Shown here: piece after piece, positions 53,294 through 64,000 of the stretch
Layout: every line of letters starts with the position of its first letter
Numbering within the stretch: position 1 is the stretch's first letter
Assembly: GCF_036178845.1 (NCBI RefSeq)
Contig: NZ_CP108070.1
Coordinates: 9,548,001-9,612,000, forward strand
DNA: 64,000 nt
Reading direction: 5' to 3'
Source: Streptomyces sp. NBC_00271
GTDB taxonomy: Bacteria > Actinomycetota > Actinomycetes > Streptomycetales > Streptomycetaceae
Notes under the pieces: model-generated
Database searches by the model: none
Told to the model about the DNA's origin: nothing
What the model saw: only the letters and a program-made list of their open reading frames with translations
Made by a program: the position numbers and the translations under genes

Positions 53294-54211
53294 GTGCCCA
53301 GCATCGATCTCACCGGCAAGGTGGCCGTCGTCACCGGCAGCGGCCGTGGCCTGGGCCTGGCCTACGCACACGCTCTTGCGGCCGTCGGTGCCTGCGTGGT
53401 CGTCAACGACATCGACGAGGCCGTGGCCGAGCAGGCCGTGAAGTCCATCACCGCCGCGGGCGGCAAGGCCGTGGCCGAGGTGGTCCCGGTCGGCACCACC
53501 GAGGCGGCCGACCGGCTCGTCGCCCGTGCGGTGCGGGAGTTCGGACGGCTCGACATCCTGGTCACCAACGCGGGCATCCTGCGCGACAAGGTGCTGTGGA
53601 AGATGACCGACGAGGACTTCGACGCGGTGATCACCACGCATCTGAAGGGCACCTTCACCTGCGCCCGCGCCGCCGCCGTGCGCATGCGCGAGCAGGGCGA
53701 CGGCGGCTCGCTGATCCTGGTCGGCTCGCCGGCCGGGCAGCGCGGGAACTTCGGCCAGACGAACTACGCCGCCGCGAAGGCGGGCATCGCCGCCATGGCC
53801 CGTACCTGGTCGATGGAGCTGGGCCGCGCGGGCATCACCGTCAACGCGATCGTGCCGGTCGCCGCCACCGCGATGACCGAGACCATCCCCGCGTTCGCCC
53901 CGTACGTCGAGGCCATGAGGAACGGCGAGCCGCTGCCCGACTTCCTCCGCAAGGGCGAGGGCTTCGGCACCCCCGAGGACTGCGCCGCCCTCGTCCCGTT
54001 CCTCGCCTCCGACGCCGCCCGCGGTGTCACCGGCCAGGCCATCGGCATCGGCGGCGACAAGGTGGCACTCTGGTCGCACCCGCAGGAGGTCAGGGCGGCG
54101 TACGCGGACGGCGGCTGGACCCCCGACACCCTGGCCGACGCCTGGGCCACGTCGGTCGGCGCCGAGCCGCAGACCGTCGGGATCCCCGCGCCGAAGCTTC
54201 CGGAGGCGTGA
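53294..54211 (+). CDS. SDR-family oxidoreductase (3-hydroxyacyl-CoA dehydrogenase-like)
   Basis: 305 residues. Cofactor motif VVTGSGRGLGLAYAHALA, structural NAG in VTNAGILRDK, and catalytic Ser/Tyr/Lys in VGSPAGQRGN and NYAAAK. The length and the long C-terminal extension resemble the dehydrogenase part of multifunctional enzyme type 2. It heads a four-gene operon with an amidohydrolase, acyl-CoA synthetase and MaoC hydratase. GTG start at 53294; its stop overlaps the next ATG by one base. Confidence 0.92.
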   Translation: MPSIDLTGKVAVVTGSGRGLGLAYAHALAAVGACVVVNDIDEAVAEQAVKSITAAGGKAVAEVVPVGTTEAADRLVARAVREFGRLDILVTNAGILRDKVLWKMTDEDFDAVITTHLKGTFTCARAAAVRMREQGDGGSLILVGSPAGQRGNFGQTNYAAAKAGIAAMARTWSMELGRAGITVNAIVPVAATAMTETIPAFAPYVEAMRNGEPLPDFLRKGEGFGTPEDCAALVPFLASDAARGVTGQAIGIGGDKVALWSHPQEVRAAYADGGWTPDTLADAWATSVGAEPQTVGIPAPKLPEA

Positions 54212-55083
54212 TGGACCTGAACGAACTCGTCGCGATCGACGTCCACACCCACGCGGAGGTGTCCTCGAAGGGCCATGCCTCGCTCGACGACGATCTGCAC
54301 GAAGCCTCCAGCGCCTACTTCAAGGTCGAGGGCAAGCGGAAGCCCACCCTGGAGGAGACGGCCGCCTACTACCGCGAGCGGAAGATGGCCGCCGTGATCT
54401 TCACGGTGGACGCCGAGTCCGCCACCGGCACCGCGCCCGTCCCGAACGAGGAGGTCGCCGAGGCCGCCGCCGCGCATCCGGACGTGCTGATCCCCTTCGC
54501 CTCCATCGACCCCTTCCGCGGCAGGGCGGGCGTCAAGCAGGCCCGCCGGCTCGTCGAGGAGTACGGGGTCAAGGGCTTCAAGTTCCACCCCAGCATCCAG
54601 GGCTTCTTCCCCAACGACAGGTCGGTGGCGTACGAGCTGTACGAGGTGATCGAGGAGACCGGCACCATCGCCCTCTTCCACACCGGGCAGACGGGGATCG
54701 GGGCCGGGGTTCCGGGAGGTGGCGGCATCCGGCTGAAGTACTCCAACCCCCTGCACGTGGACGACGTGGCCGCCGACTTCCCGCACCTCAAGATCATCCT
54801 GGCGCACCCCTCCTTCCCCTGGCAGGACGAGGCGCTGGCCGTCGCCACCCACAAGCCGGGTGTGCACATCGACCTGTCCGGCTGGTCGCCCAAGTACTTC
54901 CCGCCGCAACTCGTGCAGTACGCCAACACGTTGCTCAAGGACAAGGTGCTCTTCGGCTCCGACTACCCCGTCCTCACCCCCGACCGCTGGCTCGCCGACT
55001 TCGACAAGCTGACGATCAAGGACGAGGTCAAGCCGAAGATCCTCAAGGAGAACGCCGCCCGGCTGCTCGGGCTGACACCGTAA
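54211..55083 (+). CDS. Amidohydrolase-superfamily protein (decarboxylase-like, COG2159)
   Basis: 290 residues. Starts VAIDVHTHAEVSS with metal-binding HxH; further metal or active-site segments KGFKFHPSIQGFFPND, FHTGQTGIG, ILAHPSFPWQDE and LFGSDYPVLT. Superfamily members in this class include gamma-resorcylate and ACMS decarboxylases as well as hydrolases. In an operon with acyl-CoA ligase, SDR and MaoC, it probably decarboxylates or hydrolyses an aromatic or ring-cleavage acid. Confidence 0.9.
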   Translation: MDLNELVAIDVHTHAEVSSKGHASLDDDLHEASSAYFKVEGKRKPTLEETAAYYRERKMAAVIFTVDAESATGTAPVPNEEVAEAAAAHPDVLIPFASIDPFRGRAGVKQARRLVEEYGVKGFKFHPSIQGFFPNDRSVAYELYEVIEETGTIALFHTGQTGIGAGVPGGGGIRLKYSNPLHVDDVAADFPHLKIILAHPSFPWQDEALAVATHKPGVHIDLSGWSPKYFPPQLVQYANTLLKDKVLFGSDYPVLTPDRWLADFDKLTIKDEVKPKILKENAARLLGLTP

Positions 55084-55093
55084 GGGGCCACAG

Positions 55094-56602
55094 ATGCGCA
55101 ATGAGGGACTGGGGTCGTGGCCCGCACGCCGGGCCCGCAAGACCCCGCACCGCACCGCCCTGATCCACGGCGACACCACCGTCAGTTACGCCGAGCTGTA
55201 CGCCCGCACCACCCGCCTCGCCCACGCGCTGCGCGCGCTCGGCCTGCGCCGCGGCGACCGCATCGCCTATCTCGGCCCCAACCACCCCTCCTACCTCGAA
55301 ACCCTCTTCGCGGCGGGCACGCTCGGCGCGGTCTTCGTGCCGCTCAACCCCCGCCTCGCCGGACCCGAGATCGCCTACCAGCTCGGCGACTCGGGCGCCA
55401 AGGTCCTCGTGTACGGGCCCTCGCTGGCCGGACTCGTCGCGGGGCTGCCGGGCAACGCGCACGTCCGGACGTTCGTCGAAGTCGGCTCCTGGTACGAAGA
55501 GTTGATCGACCAAGCCGCCGAGGAGCCGATCGACCAGCCCGTCACCGCCGAGGACATGTGCATCATCATGTACACCTCGGGCACGACGGGCCGCCCCAAG
55601 GGCGCCATGCTCACCCACGGCAATCTGACCTGGAACGCGGTCAACGTCCTCGTCGACCACGACCTGATCGCCGACGAACGCGCCCTGGTCTCGGCCCCGT
55701 TGTTCCACACGGCGGGGCTGAACATGCTGACCCTGCCGGTGCTGCTCAAGGGCGGCACCTGTGTCCTGGTCGAGTCCTTCGACCCGGCGGCCACCCTCGA
55801 CCTGATCGCACGGCACCGGATCACCTTCATGTTCGGGGTGCCGACCATGTTCGACCAGGTGGCCCGGCATCCCCGGTGGTCCGACGCCGACCTGTCCTCG
55901 TTGCGCATCCTGACCTGCGGCGGCTCGCCCGTACCGACCCCGCTCATCACCGCCTACCAGGAGCGCGGGCTCACCTTCCTGCAGGGCTACGGCATGACCG
56001 AGGCCTCGCCCGGCACCCTCTTCCTGGACGCGGAACACGCGGTCGGCAAGGCGGGCTCGGCGGGCGTGCCGCACTTCTTCAGCGATGTCCGGGTCGTGCG
56101 GCCCGACCTCACGCCGGTCGACATCGGGGAGACGGGCGAGGTGGTCGTCCGCGGGCCGCACGTCATGCCCGGCTACTGGGGGCTGCCCGACGAGACGGCC
56201 GCGGTGTTCGCCGACGGCTGGTTCCGCAGCGGGGACGCCGCCCGGGTCGACGAGGACGGCTATGTCTTCATCGTCGACCGCATCAAGGACATGATCATCT
56301 CGGGCGGCGAGAACATCTACCCCGCCGAGATCGAGGACCTGCTCCTCGGCCACCCCGGCATCGTCGAGTGCGCCGTCATCGGAGTCGCCGACGACAAGTG
56401 GGGCGAGGTGCCGCGCGCGGTCGTCGTCCCCCGCGAGGGCGTCGAGCTCGACCCGGACGAGGTCCTCGCCTCGCTCGCCGGACGCCTCGCCAAGTACAAG
56501 ATCCCGAAGTCGGTGGTCGTCGTGGACGAACTCCCGCGCACCGCCTCCGGAAAGCTCCTCAAGGCCCGGGTCCGTACGCGGTACGGCACCACCGACTCGT
56601 AA
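55094..56602 (+). CDS. Long-chain/aryl acyl-CoA synthetase (AMP-forming)
   Basis: 502 residues. Motif MYTSGTTGRPKGAMLTH (phosphate binding), GYGMTEASPG, and WFRSGDAARVDEDGYVFIVDRIKDMI (ANL domain A5/A8), plus the C-terminal PRTASGKLLKARV Lys. It activates a carboxylic acid to its CoA ester. Starts 11 bp after the amidohydrolase stop; supplies the CoA ester for MaoC and SDR steps. Confidence 0.95.
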   Translation: MRNEGLGSWPARRARKTPHRTALIHGDTTVSYAELYARTTRLAHALRALGLRRGDRIAYLGPNHPSYLETLFAAGTLGAVFVPLNPRLAGPEIAYQLGDSGAKVLVYGPSLAGLVAGLPGNAHVRTFVEVGSWYEELIDQAAEEPIDQPVTAEDMCIIMYTSGTTGRPKGAMLTHGNLTWNAVNVLVDHDLIADERALVSAPLFHTAGLNMLTLPVLLKGGTCVLVESFDPAATLDLIARHRITFMFGVPTMFDQVARHPRWSDADLSSLRILTCGGSPVPTPLITAYQERGLTFLQGYGMTEASPGTLFLDAEHAVGKAGSAGVPHFFSDVRVVRPDLTPVDIGETGEVVVRGPHVMPGYWGLPDETAAVFADGWFRSGDAARVDEDGYVFIVDRIKDMIISGGENIYPAEIEDLLLGHPGIVECAVIGVADDKWGEVPRAVVVPREGVELDPDEVLASLAGRLAKYKIPKSVVVVDELPRTASGKLLKARVRTRYGTTDS

Positions 56603-56616
56603 GCAAGGAAGTACAC

Positions 56617-57072
56617 ATGAGCATCACCGTGAACGGTCTCGACGAACTCAAGAAGCTCGCCGGCGGCGACCTCGGCACCAGCGAGTGGATCGAGGTCACC
56701 CAGGAGCGGATCAACACCTTCGCCGACGCCACCGGCGACCACCAGTGGATCCACGTCGACCCGCGGAAGGCGGCCGAGGGCCCCTTCGGCGCGCCCATCG
56801 CGCACGGCTATCTGACCCTCTCCCTCTTCATCCCGCTCTTCACCGGGCTGCTGGAGGTCGAGGGCGTGTCGACGAAGGTCAACTACGGTCTGAACAAGGT
56901 GCGTTTCCCCGCCCCGGTGAAGGTCGGCTCGCGCATCCGGCTGGTCGCGAGGCTCGCCTCGGTCGAGGACGTGCCGGGCGGGGTGCAGATCGCCGTCGAC
57001 GGGACGATAGAGATCGACGGCGGCGGGAAGCCCGCCGCCGTCCTCCAGAGCCTGTCGCGCTTCTACGCCTGA
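56617..57072 (+). CDS. MaoC-like (R)-specific enoyl-CoA hydratase
   Basis: 151 residues. A hot-dog fold with the hydratase motif FADATGDHQWIHVDPRKAAEGPFGAPIAHGYLTLSL, containing the catalytic Asp and His. It hydrates an enoyl-CoA, making the substrate for the SDR. ATG at 56617 has AAGGAA upstream, 15 bp after the ligase stop. The four genes form a beta-oxidation-like module. Confidence 0.95.
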   Translation: MSITVNGLDELKKLAGGDLGTSEWIEVTQERINTFADATGDHQWIHVDPRKAAEGPFGAPIAHGYLTLSLFIPLFTGLLEVEGVSTKVNYGLNKVRFPAPVKVGSRIRLVARLASVEDVPGGVQIAVDGTIEIDGGGKPAAVLQSLSRFYA

Positions 57073-57083
57073 CGGTCCACGCC

Positions 57084-57111
57084 GGACGGCATTTCTCCCT
57101 ACCGGCCGTCC
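57084..57111. terminator. Weak hairpin between convergent MaoC and PHP genes
   Basis: GGACGGC (57084-57090) and GCCGTCC (57105-57111) could pair across the 14-base loop that includes the stop of the PHP gene. Moderate strength only. Confidence 0.4.
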
Positions 57112-58769
57112 ACCACGTCGACGAACACGGGGTTCGCGTAGAACCACGTGTCGACCCACGGGTCACCGTTTCCGGGCACGTGCGGAATCGGGCCGTGCGG
57201 GTCGATCGAGGCGCCCAGGTAGCCCGTACCGTTGCGGTTGCCGTCGCTGCCGCGCAGCCGGACGTAGAAGGACTCGTCGCCGGCGACCAGCGGGATGCGC
57301 AGGGTGTACGTGCCCTTGCGGCCGCTCACGTCCACCGTGCGGACGACCTTGGTGTCGGGCGCGCGCCAGTCGTCGCGGTCGGCGGCAGGTCCGCGCACCG
57401 CGCCACGGATGACGTCGACGTGCGCCAACTCCGGCAGGATCCCGTGGGGGTTGGCGCGCGAGGCGGTCGTCACGGTGACCGACAGCGTGAGCTTCTCGCC
57501 CTTGCGGACGCGGATCCGGCCACCCATGGTGACACCCGGACCGTGGTCGCAGTCCCGCTTCACCCGGACGTCGAGCCCGTCGAGCAGGTGCCCGTGGTCG
57601 AGCCAGACGCGGCCCGCGCGCAGGCCCGCCATCACGGCGCGGTAGCCGTAGCGGGTCACGCCCACGTGGGTGCGGCTGAACTGGCCGGGCCAGAAGTCGC
57701 CGCCCGGCTGCTGGGAGTCGGTGTTCACCGGGTCGGGAACGTGCCCGGTGTTGTCGAAGTTCTGCCCGGGCGCCCAGTCGCCGTTCTTCCAGGTGTCGAA
57801 GACGACGCGGTGCACGTCGGAGTTGGTGGTGATGGTGAACAGCCTGCCCTCGGCGAGCATCGCGTCCCACATGCCGCCGACGGTCGCCGTCATCCAGTCG
57901 AAGCCGCCGTACAGGACGTACGCGTTCTCCGGGTACCCGGCGAAGGAGTTCTCGGACGGCTTGTTGGTGTACTCGCCGCGCTGCTGGCCCGAGCCGACCC
58001 AGCCGGGGATGCCGCCGCCCTGGGCGCCGGGCGCGCCCTCCATGCCGATCATGATCTCGGGCGCCGCGTCCCGCCAGCTCCGCATCTCGTGCGGGGAGTC
58101 GATGCCCAGGCGCGTGGGGTGGTTGGCGATGACGAGCACATCGTCGACGTAACCGGTGCGGCGCTGCTCCGCGAGCCACTTGATGGCCTTGACCGCGTGG
58201 GCCTCGTTGCGGGCCGTGTCGGGGCTGGTCGGCGAGCCCGCCGTGTAGCCCAGCAGCTTGCCGTCGTAGGCGAGTTCGAACTTCGTGAGCAGATCCACCT
58301 CGTGCCGGCCGGGCGCCGCGAAGACCGTGGCGTGTTCGGCGCCCGGTATGTACCACTCCAGACCCTGGAAGATCAGCTGACGCGGGTTCGCGGCGCGCGC
58401 CTTCAGGATCTCCTGGTGCTCCAACTGGGCGCCGTAGTTGGCGTGCCCGAAGTTGGAGTGCTCGTTGAAGACCATCCAGTCCAGGCCGTACTTGGCGCTC
58501 GCCTGGGCGAGCTGGGAGAACGTGTACTTCGCGTCGTGGCTGTACACGGAGTGGACGTGGTGGTCGCCGACGAGATAGGCGAGGCGCGGGTCGTCGCCGC
58601 CGAGGCGCCGGGAGCCGGCCGTCGCGGGGGTGGCGAGCGAGCCCACCGCGAAGGCCGCCCCGAACAGGCCGGCGCTGCGCAGCAGCCCGCGCCGTGACAC
58701 GCCCTGCGGGTCCAGCGCGGCGGGGGACACGGATGGATCGGCCCAGGCGGGCAGTTGCTGCTCGGACAT
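57099..58769 (-). CDS. Tat-exported PHP/CehA-McbA-family metallohydrolase
   Basis: 556 residues. Tat signal VSRRGLLRSAGLFGAAFAVG (residues about 24-43) precedes a PHP-like metal domain starting YLVGDHHVHSVYSHDAKYT and continuing FNEHSNFGHANY, VIANHPTRLGI and TTNSDVHR. A C-terminal beta domain follows. CehA/McbA enzymes hydrolyse phosphate esters or carbamate-type bonds. ATG 58769 has GAGGGAG upstream. The gene is downstream of the phosphoesterase gene on the same strand, 58 bp away. Confidence 0.88.
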   Translation of the reverse strand: MSEQQLPAWADPSVSPAALDPQGVSRRGLLRSAGLFGAAFAVGSLATPATAGSRRLGGDDPRLAYLVGDHHVHSVYSHDAKYTFSQLAQASAKYGLDWMVFNEHSNFGHANYGAQLEHQEILKARAANPRQLIFQGLEWYIPGAEHATVFAAPGRHEVDLLTKFELAYDGKLLGYTAGSPTSPDTARNEAHAVKAIKWLAEQRRTGYVDDVLVIANHPTRLGIDSPHEMRSWRDAAPEIMIGMEGAPGAQGGGIPGWVGSGQQRGEYTNKPSENSFAGYPENAYVLYGGFDWMTATVGGMWDAMLAEGRLFTITTNSDVHRVVFDTWKNGDWAPGQNFDNTGHVPDPVNTDSQQPGGDFWPGQFSRTHVGVTRYGYRAVMAGLRAGRVWLDHGHLLDGLDVRVKRDCDHGPGVTMGGRIRVRKGEKLTLSVTVTTASRANPHGILPELAHVDVIRGAVRGPAADRDDWRAPDTKVVRTVDVSGRKGTYTLRIPLVAGDESFYVRLRGSDGNRNGTGYLGASIDPHGPIPHVPGNGDPWVDTWFYANPVFVDVVDGR

Positions 58770-58827
58770 GCGGAACTTCTCCCTCGGGGAGTCGGAAGGT
58801 CTTCGGGTCACCGGTGGCCGAGACGGC

Positions 58828-60672
58828 TCAGTGGTTCATGAACTGCGAGACGGACAGCGCCCGTTCGACGATCCGTACGTCGCCGAGCCGTCCGTGCAGG
58901 ATCTGGTCGATCTTGCCCGCGTACTCGTAGCCGCCGAGCAGCCAGGGCAGCCCGAGCGAGGTGAGACCGACGGCGACGGTGTGCGGGTTGCGGGCGACCG
59001 GGCAGCCCTGGACGTACATCGTGGTGTGCGAGCCGTCGTTGACGACGGCGACGTGCCACCACTGCTCGCGGGCCGTCTCGTCGCCCCAGTTGGTGACGAT
59101 GCCCTGCTGGTTGAGCGGCCGGGCGGCCCACTGCGGGCCGGGCCCGTCGGAGAGGGAGAGCGTGGCGAGCGGCTCGTCCGGGTCGTCGGCGGTCTTGCCC
59201 GCGCCACCGCCCGTGCCGGTACGGCTGATCAGCGAGGCCCAGGCGTTGTGCGAGGCGTCCCAGTCGGCGGGGAGCTGGTAGAAGGCCTCGATGGTGTAAC
59301 CGCGCTTGAAGGTCGCCGAGTTGAGGGGCGCCCCGTCGACCGTGCGCAGATACGCGCCCTTCAGCGGGGGCTTGCCGCCCTGGAAGAAGAGGCTGCCGTG
59401 ACCCGGCTGGTCGGGGTGGTGGGCCGAGGACCAGGTGAGGGGGCTGTCGCCGACCTTGACCACGGTCAGGTCGTTGCCGTGCCCGGACTGGTCGCGCACC
59501 GTGCCCCCGACCGCCGTACCGTCCGTGTGTCCGTCGAAGCGCCAGTACGCGAGTGTGCCCCGGACCAGCATCTCGGACACCGGGCGCGTTGGGCGGGCGG
59601 GCACCGGCGCGAAGCCCGCGAAGCGGTCCTCGAAGTCGACGGCGACCGAGAACCGGTCGGCGTCACCGCTGAGTTCGATCTCCTGCCGCTCCAGCTCGTT
59701 GAGACCCTTGGCCGCCCGGCCCAGGATCCACGGCGAGATGGTCTCGACGTCGATGGTGTTGCGGTCGAGGTCGAAGCGGTAGAGGCGGATCATCGCCGCG
59801 CCGCCGTAGTAGCGGTTCTGGTAGTTCGTCAGGTGGAGGTGGACGTCGTGCCCGGCCGCGTTGGTACGGGTGGCGCGGGCGGCGGGCCAGTAGTGCCCGT
59901 TCAGGGTCAGGAAGATCTGGTCGTGGTCGTGGATCAGCTGGTCCCAGAGCTGCTGCCCGTACGAGGACAGGGTGTCGTCGTCCACGACCAGCTCGTGCGT
60001 GGTGAGGATGACCGGCGTCTTGGGATGCTGGGAGATGACGTCCTTCGCCCACGCGTAGCCCTGCGCCGACAGCCGCCAGTCCAGGGCGAGGACGAGCCAC
60101 TCCCTGCCCGCCGCCCTGAACAGGTGGAAGGTGTTGTAGCCGTCCGGCGAGGCGCCGCCGAAGGTGCGCTTGCTCCGGAAGCGCTGCGGGCCGAAGACGT
60201 CCAGGTAGGGGGTCGCGCCCCGCTGGTCGTTCGTGGACGACCTGATGTCGTGGTTGCCCGCGAGCACGCTGTAGCCGACGCCGCGCCGGTCGAGCAGCTC
60301 GAACGCCTTGCCCGCGGCCGCGAATTCGGCCTGGCCGCCGTTCTCCGTGATGTCGCCCAGGTGCGAGAGGAAGACGATGTTCTCGTCCTTCCCGTGCTCC
60401 AGGAGATAGCGCAGCGAGGCCTCGATCGGCGCGGGGTTGATGCTCGGCCCGTCGAAGAGGTACTGCGTGTCGGGCATGACGGCGAGCGTGAAGCGGCGGC
60501 TGTCGGCGTCGGGCCGCCAGTTCGCCTCACGCGTCGCCGCCTGTGCCGTCACCGCGGGCAGGGCGGCCGAGGTGGTGGCCGCCGCGCCGATCAGGGCCGT
60601 GGCCCGCAGGAAGTTGCGTCTGCCGGCGCCGGCCTGCTCGGCCTCCGTCGCCTGGTCATGCGAAGTACACAC
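58828..60672 (-). CDS. Tat-exported calcineurin-like metallophosphoesterase with LamG-like domain
   Basis: 614 residues. Tat signal RRNFLRATALIGAAATTSAA; calcineurin-like domain with metal motifs AVMPDTQYL, LSHLGDITENGG, LAGNHDIRSS and LTTHELVVDD/LNGHYW; C-terminal concanavalin/LamG-like domain (about 375-614) that includes AYWRFDGHTDGTAVGG. GTG start at 60672 has GGAG upstream. It would act outside the cell on a phosphorylated or sulfated glycan or phosphodiester. It is the next gene after lacZ and is probably in the same operon. Confidence 0.9.
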   Translation of the reverse strand: MCTSHDQATEAEQAGAGRRNFLRATALIGAAATTSAALPAVTAQAATREANWRPDADSRRFTLAVMPDTQYLFDGPSINPAPIEASLRYLLEHGKDENIVFLSHLGDITENGGQAEFAAAGKAFELLDRRGVGYSVLAGNHDIRSSTNDQRGATPYLDVFGPQRFRSKRTFGGASPDGYNTFHLFRAAGREWLVLALDWRLSAQGYAWAKDVISQHPKTPVILTTHELVVDDDTLSSYGQQLWDQLIHDHDQIFLTLNGHYWPAARATRTNAAGHDVHLHLTNYQNRYYGGAAMIRLYRFDLDRNTIDVETISPWILGRAAKGLNELERQEIELSGDADRFSVAVDFEDRFAGFAPVPARPTRPVSEMLVRGTLAYWRFDGHTDGTAVGGTVRDQSGHGNDLTVVKVGDSPLTWSSAHHPDQPGHGSLFFQGGKPPLKGAYLRTVDGAPLNSATFKRGYTIEAFYQLPADWDASHNAWASLISRTGTGGGAGKTADDPDEPLATLSLSDGPGPQWAARPLNQQGIVTNWGDETAREQWWHVAVVNDGSHTTMYVQGCPVARNPHTVAVGLTSLGLPWLLGGYEYAGKIDQILHGRLGDVRIVERALSVSQFMNH

Positions 60673-60783
60673 GTCTGCTCCATGAAGGTGCGAAAGGGTC
60701 GGTGAGGAGTTCGAGTCAGGTCGAGCGTCGAGTCACGTCGAACGGGTCGAGCCGGTGGGACGGGCGGCGCGCCGCGTGCGGGG

Positions 60784-63701
<2,918 letters not shown>

Positions 63702-63702
<1 letters not shown>

Positions 63703-64000
63703 CAGCGGATGGCTCCCTTGCCGAGGTCCGCGATGATCTGCTTGGCGCCGATCGCGAAGACGATCAGCAGTGGGATGAGGGCGAGAAGTGCGCCGGTCAT
63801 GACCATTCCGTAGTCGGTGGTGCCGTGGACACCGTTCAGCTGGGAGAGCGCGACCTGGAGGGTCACGTTGTTCGGGTTGGTGAGGGCGATCAGCGGCCAG
63901 GCGTAGTCGTTCCACTGGCCCATGAAGGTGAAGATGCCGAGGAAGGCGAGGCCCGGCCGGACCACCGGGAGCGCCACGTGCCAGTACTGGCGCAGGAAGC
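63702..64000 (-). CDS. Carbohydrate ABC transporter permease (MalG/AraQ type, partial)
   Basis: The C-terminal 99 codons of a permease; the 5' end lies beyond the right edge. Reading FLRQYWHVALPVVRPGLA, then FTFMGQWNDYAWPLIAL, it matches the EAA-loop end and last membrane segments of CUT1 permeases, with FAIGAKQIIADLGKGAIR at the C-terminus. It overlaps the lacZ start, so uptake and hydrolysis of a beta-galactoside are coupled. Confidence 0.9.

Noticed and set aside
58828..60672. Calcineurin-like phosphoesterase as the lasso D-Trp epimerase (MslH has a metallophosphatase-like fold)
   Set aside because: It is 56 kb from the lasso cluster, Tat-exported and carries a LamG-like domain; operon context is sugar metabolism.

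Overview
The window is very GC-rich, with dense, mostly translationally coupled genes, strong third-position GC bias and GTG starts. The families present (HrdA/C/D-type sigma factor, PPOX/F420-type protein, OpcA, Tat-exported secreted enzymes) point to a Streptomyces chromosome, probably an arm or arm-proximal region where specialised metabolism and catabolic gene sets are packed together.

Layout. (1) 1-6538: part of a class I lasso peptide cluster on the minus strand. It holds a precursor whose 21-residue core matches the siamycin I/MS-271 core as I remember it, a cyclase, an RRE protein and a left-edge-truncated B2 protease, preceded by an ABC exporter and a histidine kinase and flanked by a divergent LuxR-type regulator with an atypical receiver. 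(2) 6761-12678: a fructose/ribose-type sugar ABC transporter with a LacI regulator, a divergent PfkB kinase and four matching operator-like sites. (3) 12868-15399: genome scars (integrase C-terminal remnant, terminator, tRNA 3'-end/att fragment, decayed uvrA paralogue) around a group 2 sigma factor. (4) 15493-22977: a poorly understood cluster of CDP-alcohol phosphotransferase, dehydrogenase, PTPS/QueD-like protein, glycosyltransferase, methyltransferase, flippase-like membrane protein, creatininase-family protein and GTP cyclohydrolase II. Key residues suggest that the last enzyme makes the formylated pyrimidine and that the PTPS-like protein is not a normal PTPS. (5) 23053-27404: a coupled four-gene operon with both saccharopine dehydrogenase halves, a mu-crystallin/ornithine cyclodeaminase homologue and a DAO-type flavoenzyme, resembling a lysine/pipecolate module.

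(6) 27411-31286: serine hydrolase, and a TetR/MFS pair with operators shared with a divergent PPOX protein. (7) 31381-36807: quinate/shikimate use (MHS transporter, TetR, shikimate dehydrogenase family, two-domain 3-dehydroshikimate dehydratase) with a shared CTAA-N16-TTAG site. (8) 37070-39227: hypothetical protein, TerB-like protein, histidine phosphatase. (9) 39233-47616: pentose-phosphate/glycolysis operon tkt-tal-zwf-opcA-pgi-gnd. (10) 47763-51648: AraC regulator, secreted GH16 beta-glucanase with CBM6, L,D-transpeptidase lipoprotein. (11) 51809-57072: IclR and MarR regulators and a divergent SDR/amidohydrolase/acyl-CoA ligase/MaoC operon. (12) 57099-64000: CehA/McbA-type PHP protein, calcineurin-like phosphoesterase, GH2 beta-galactosidase and a partial sugar permease.

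The gene content of regions 4 and 9 recalls the S. coelicolor SCO6650-SCO6663 neighbourhood (from memory, not checked). The strongest known-product call is the siamycin-type lasso peptide. The best candidate for an undescribed pathway is the formyl-pyrimidine/PTPS-like/glycosyltransferase cluster at 15493-22977.
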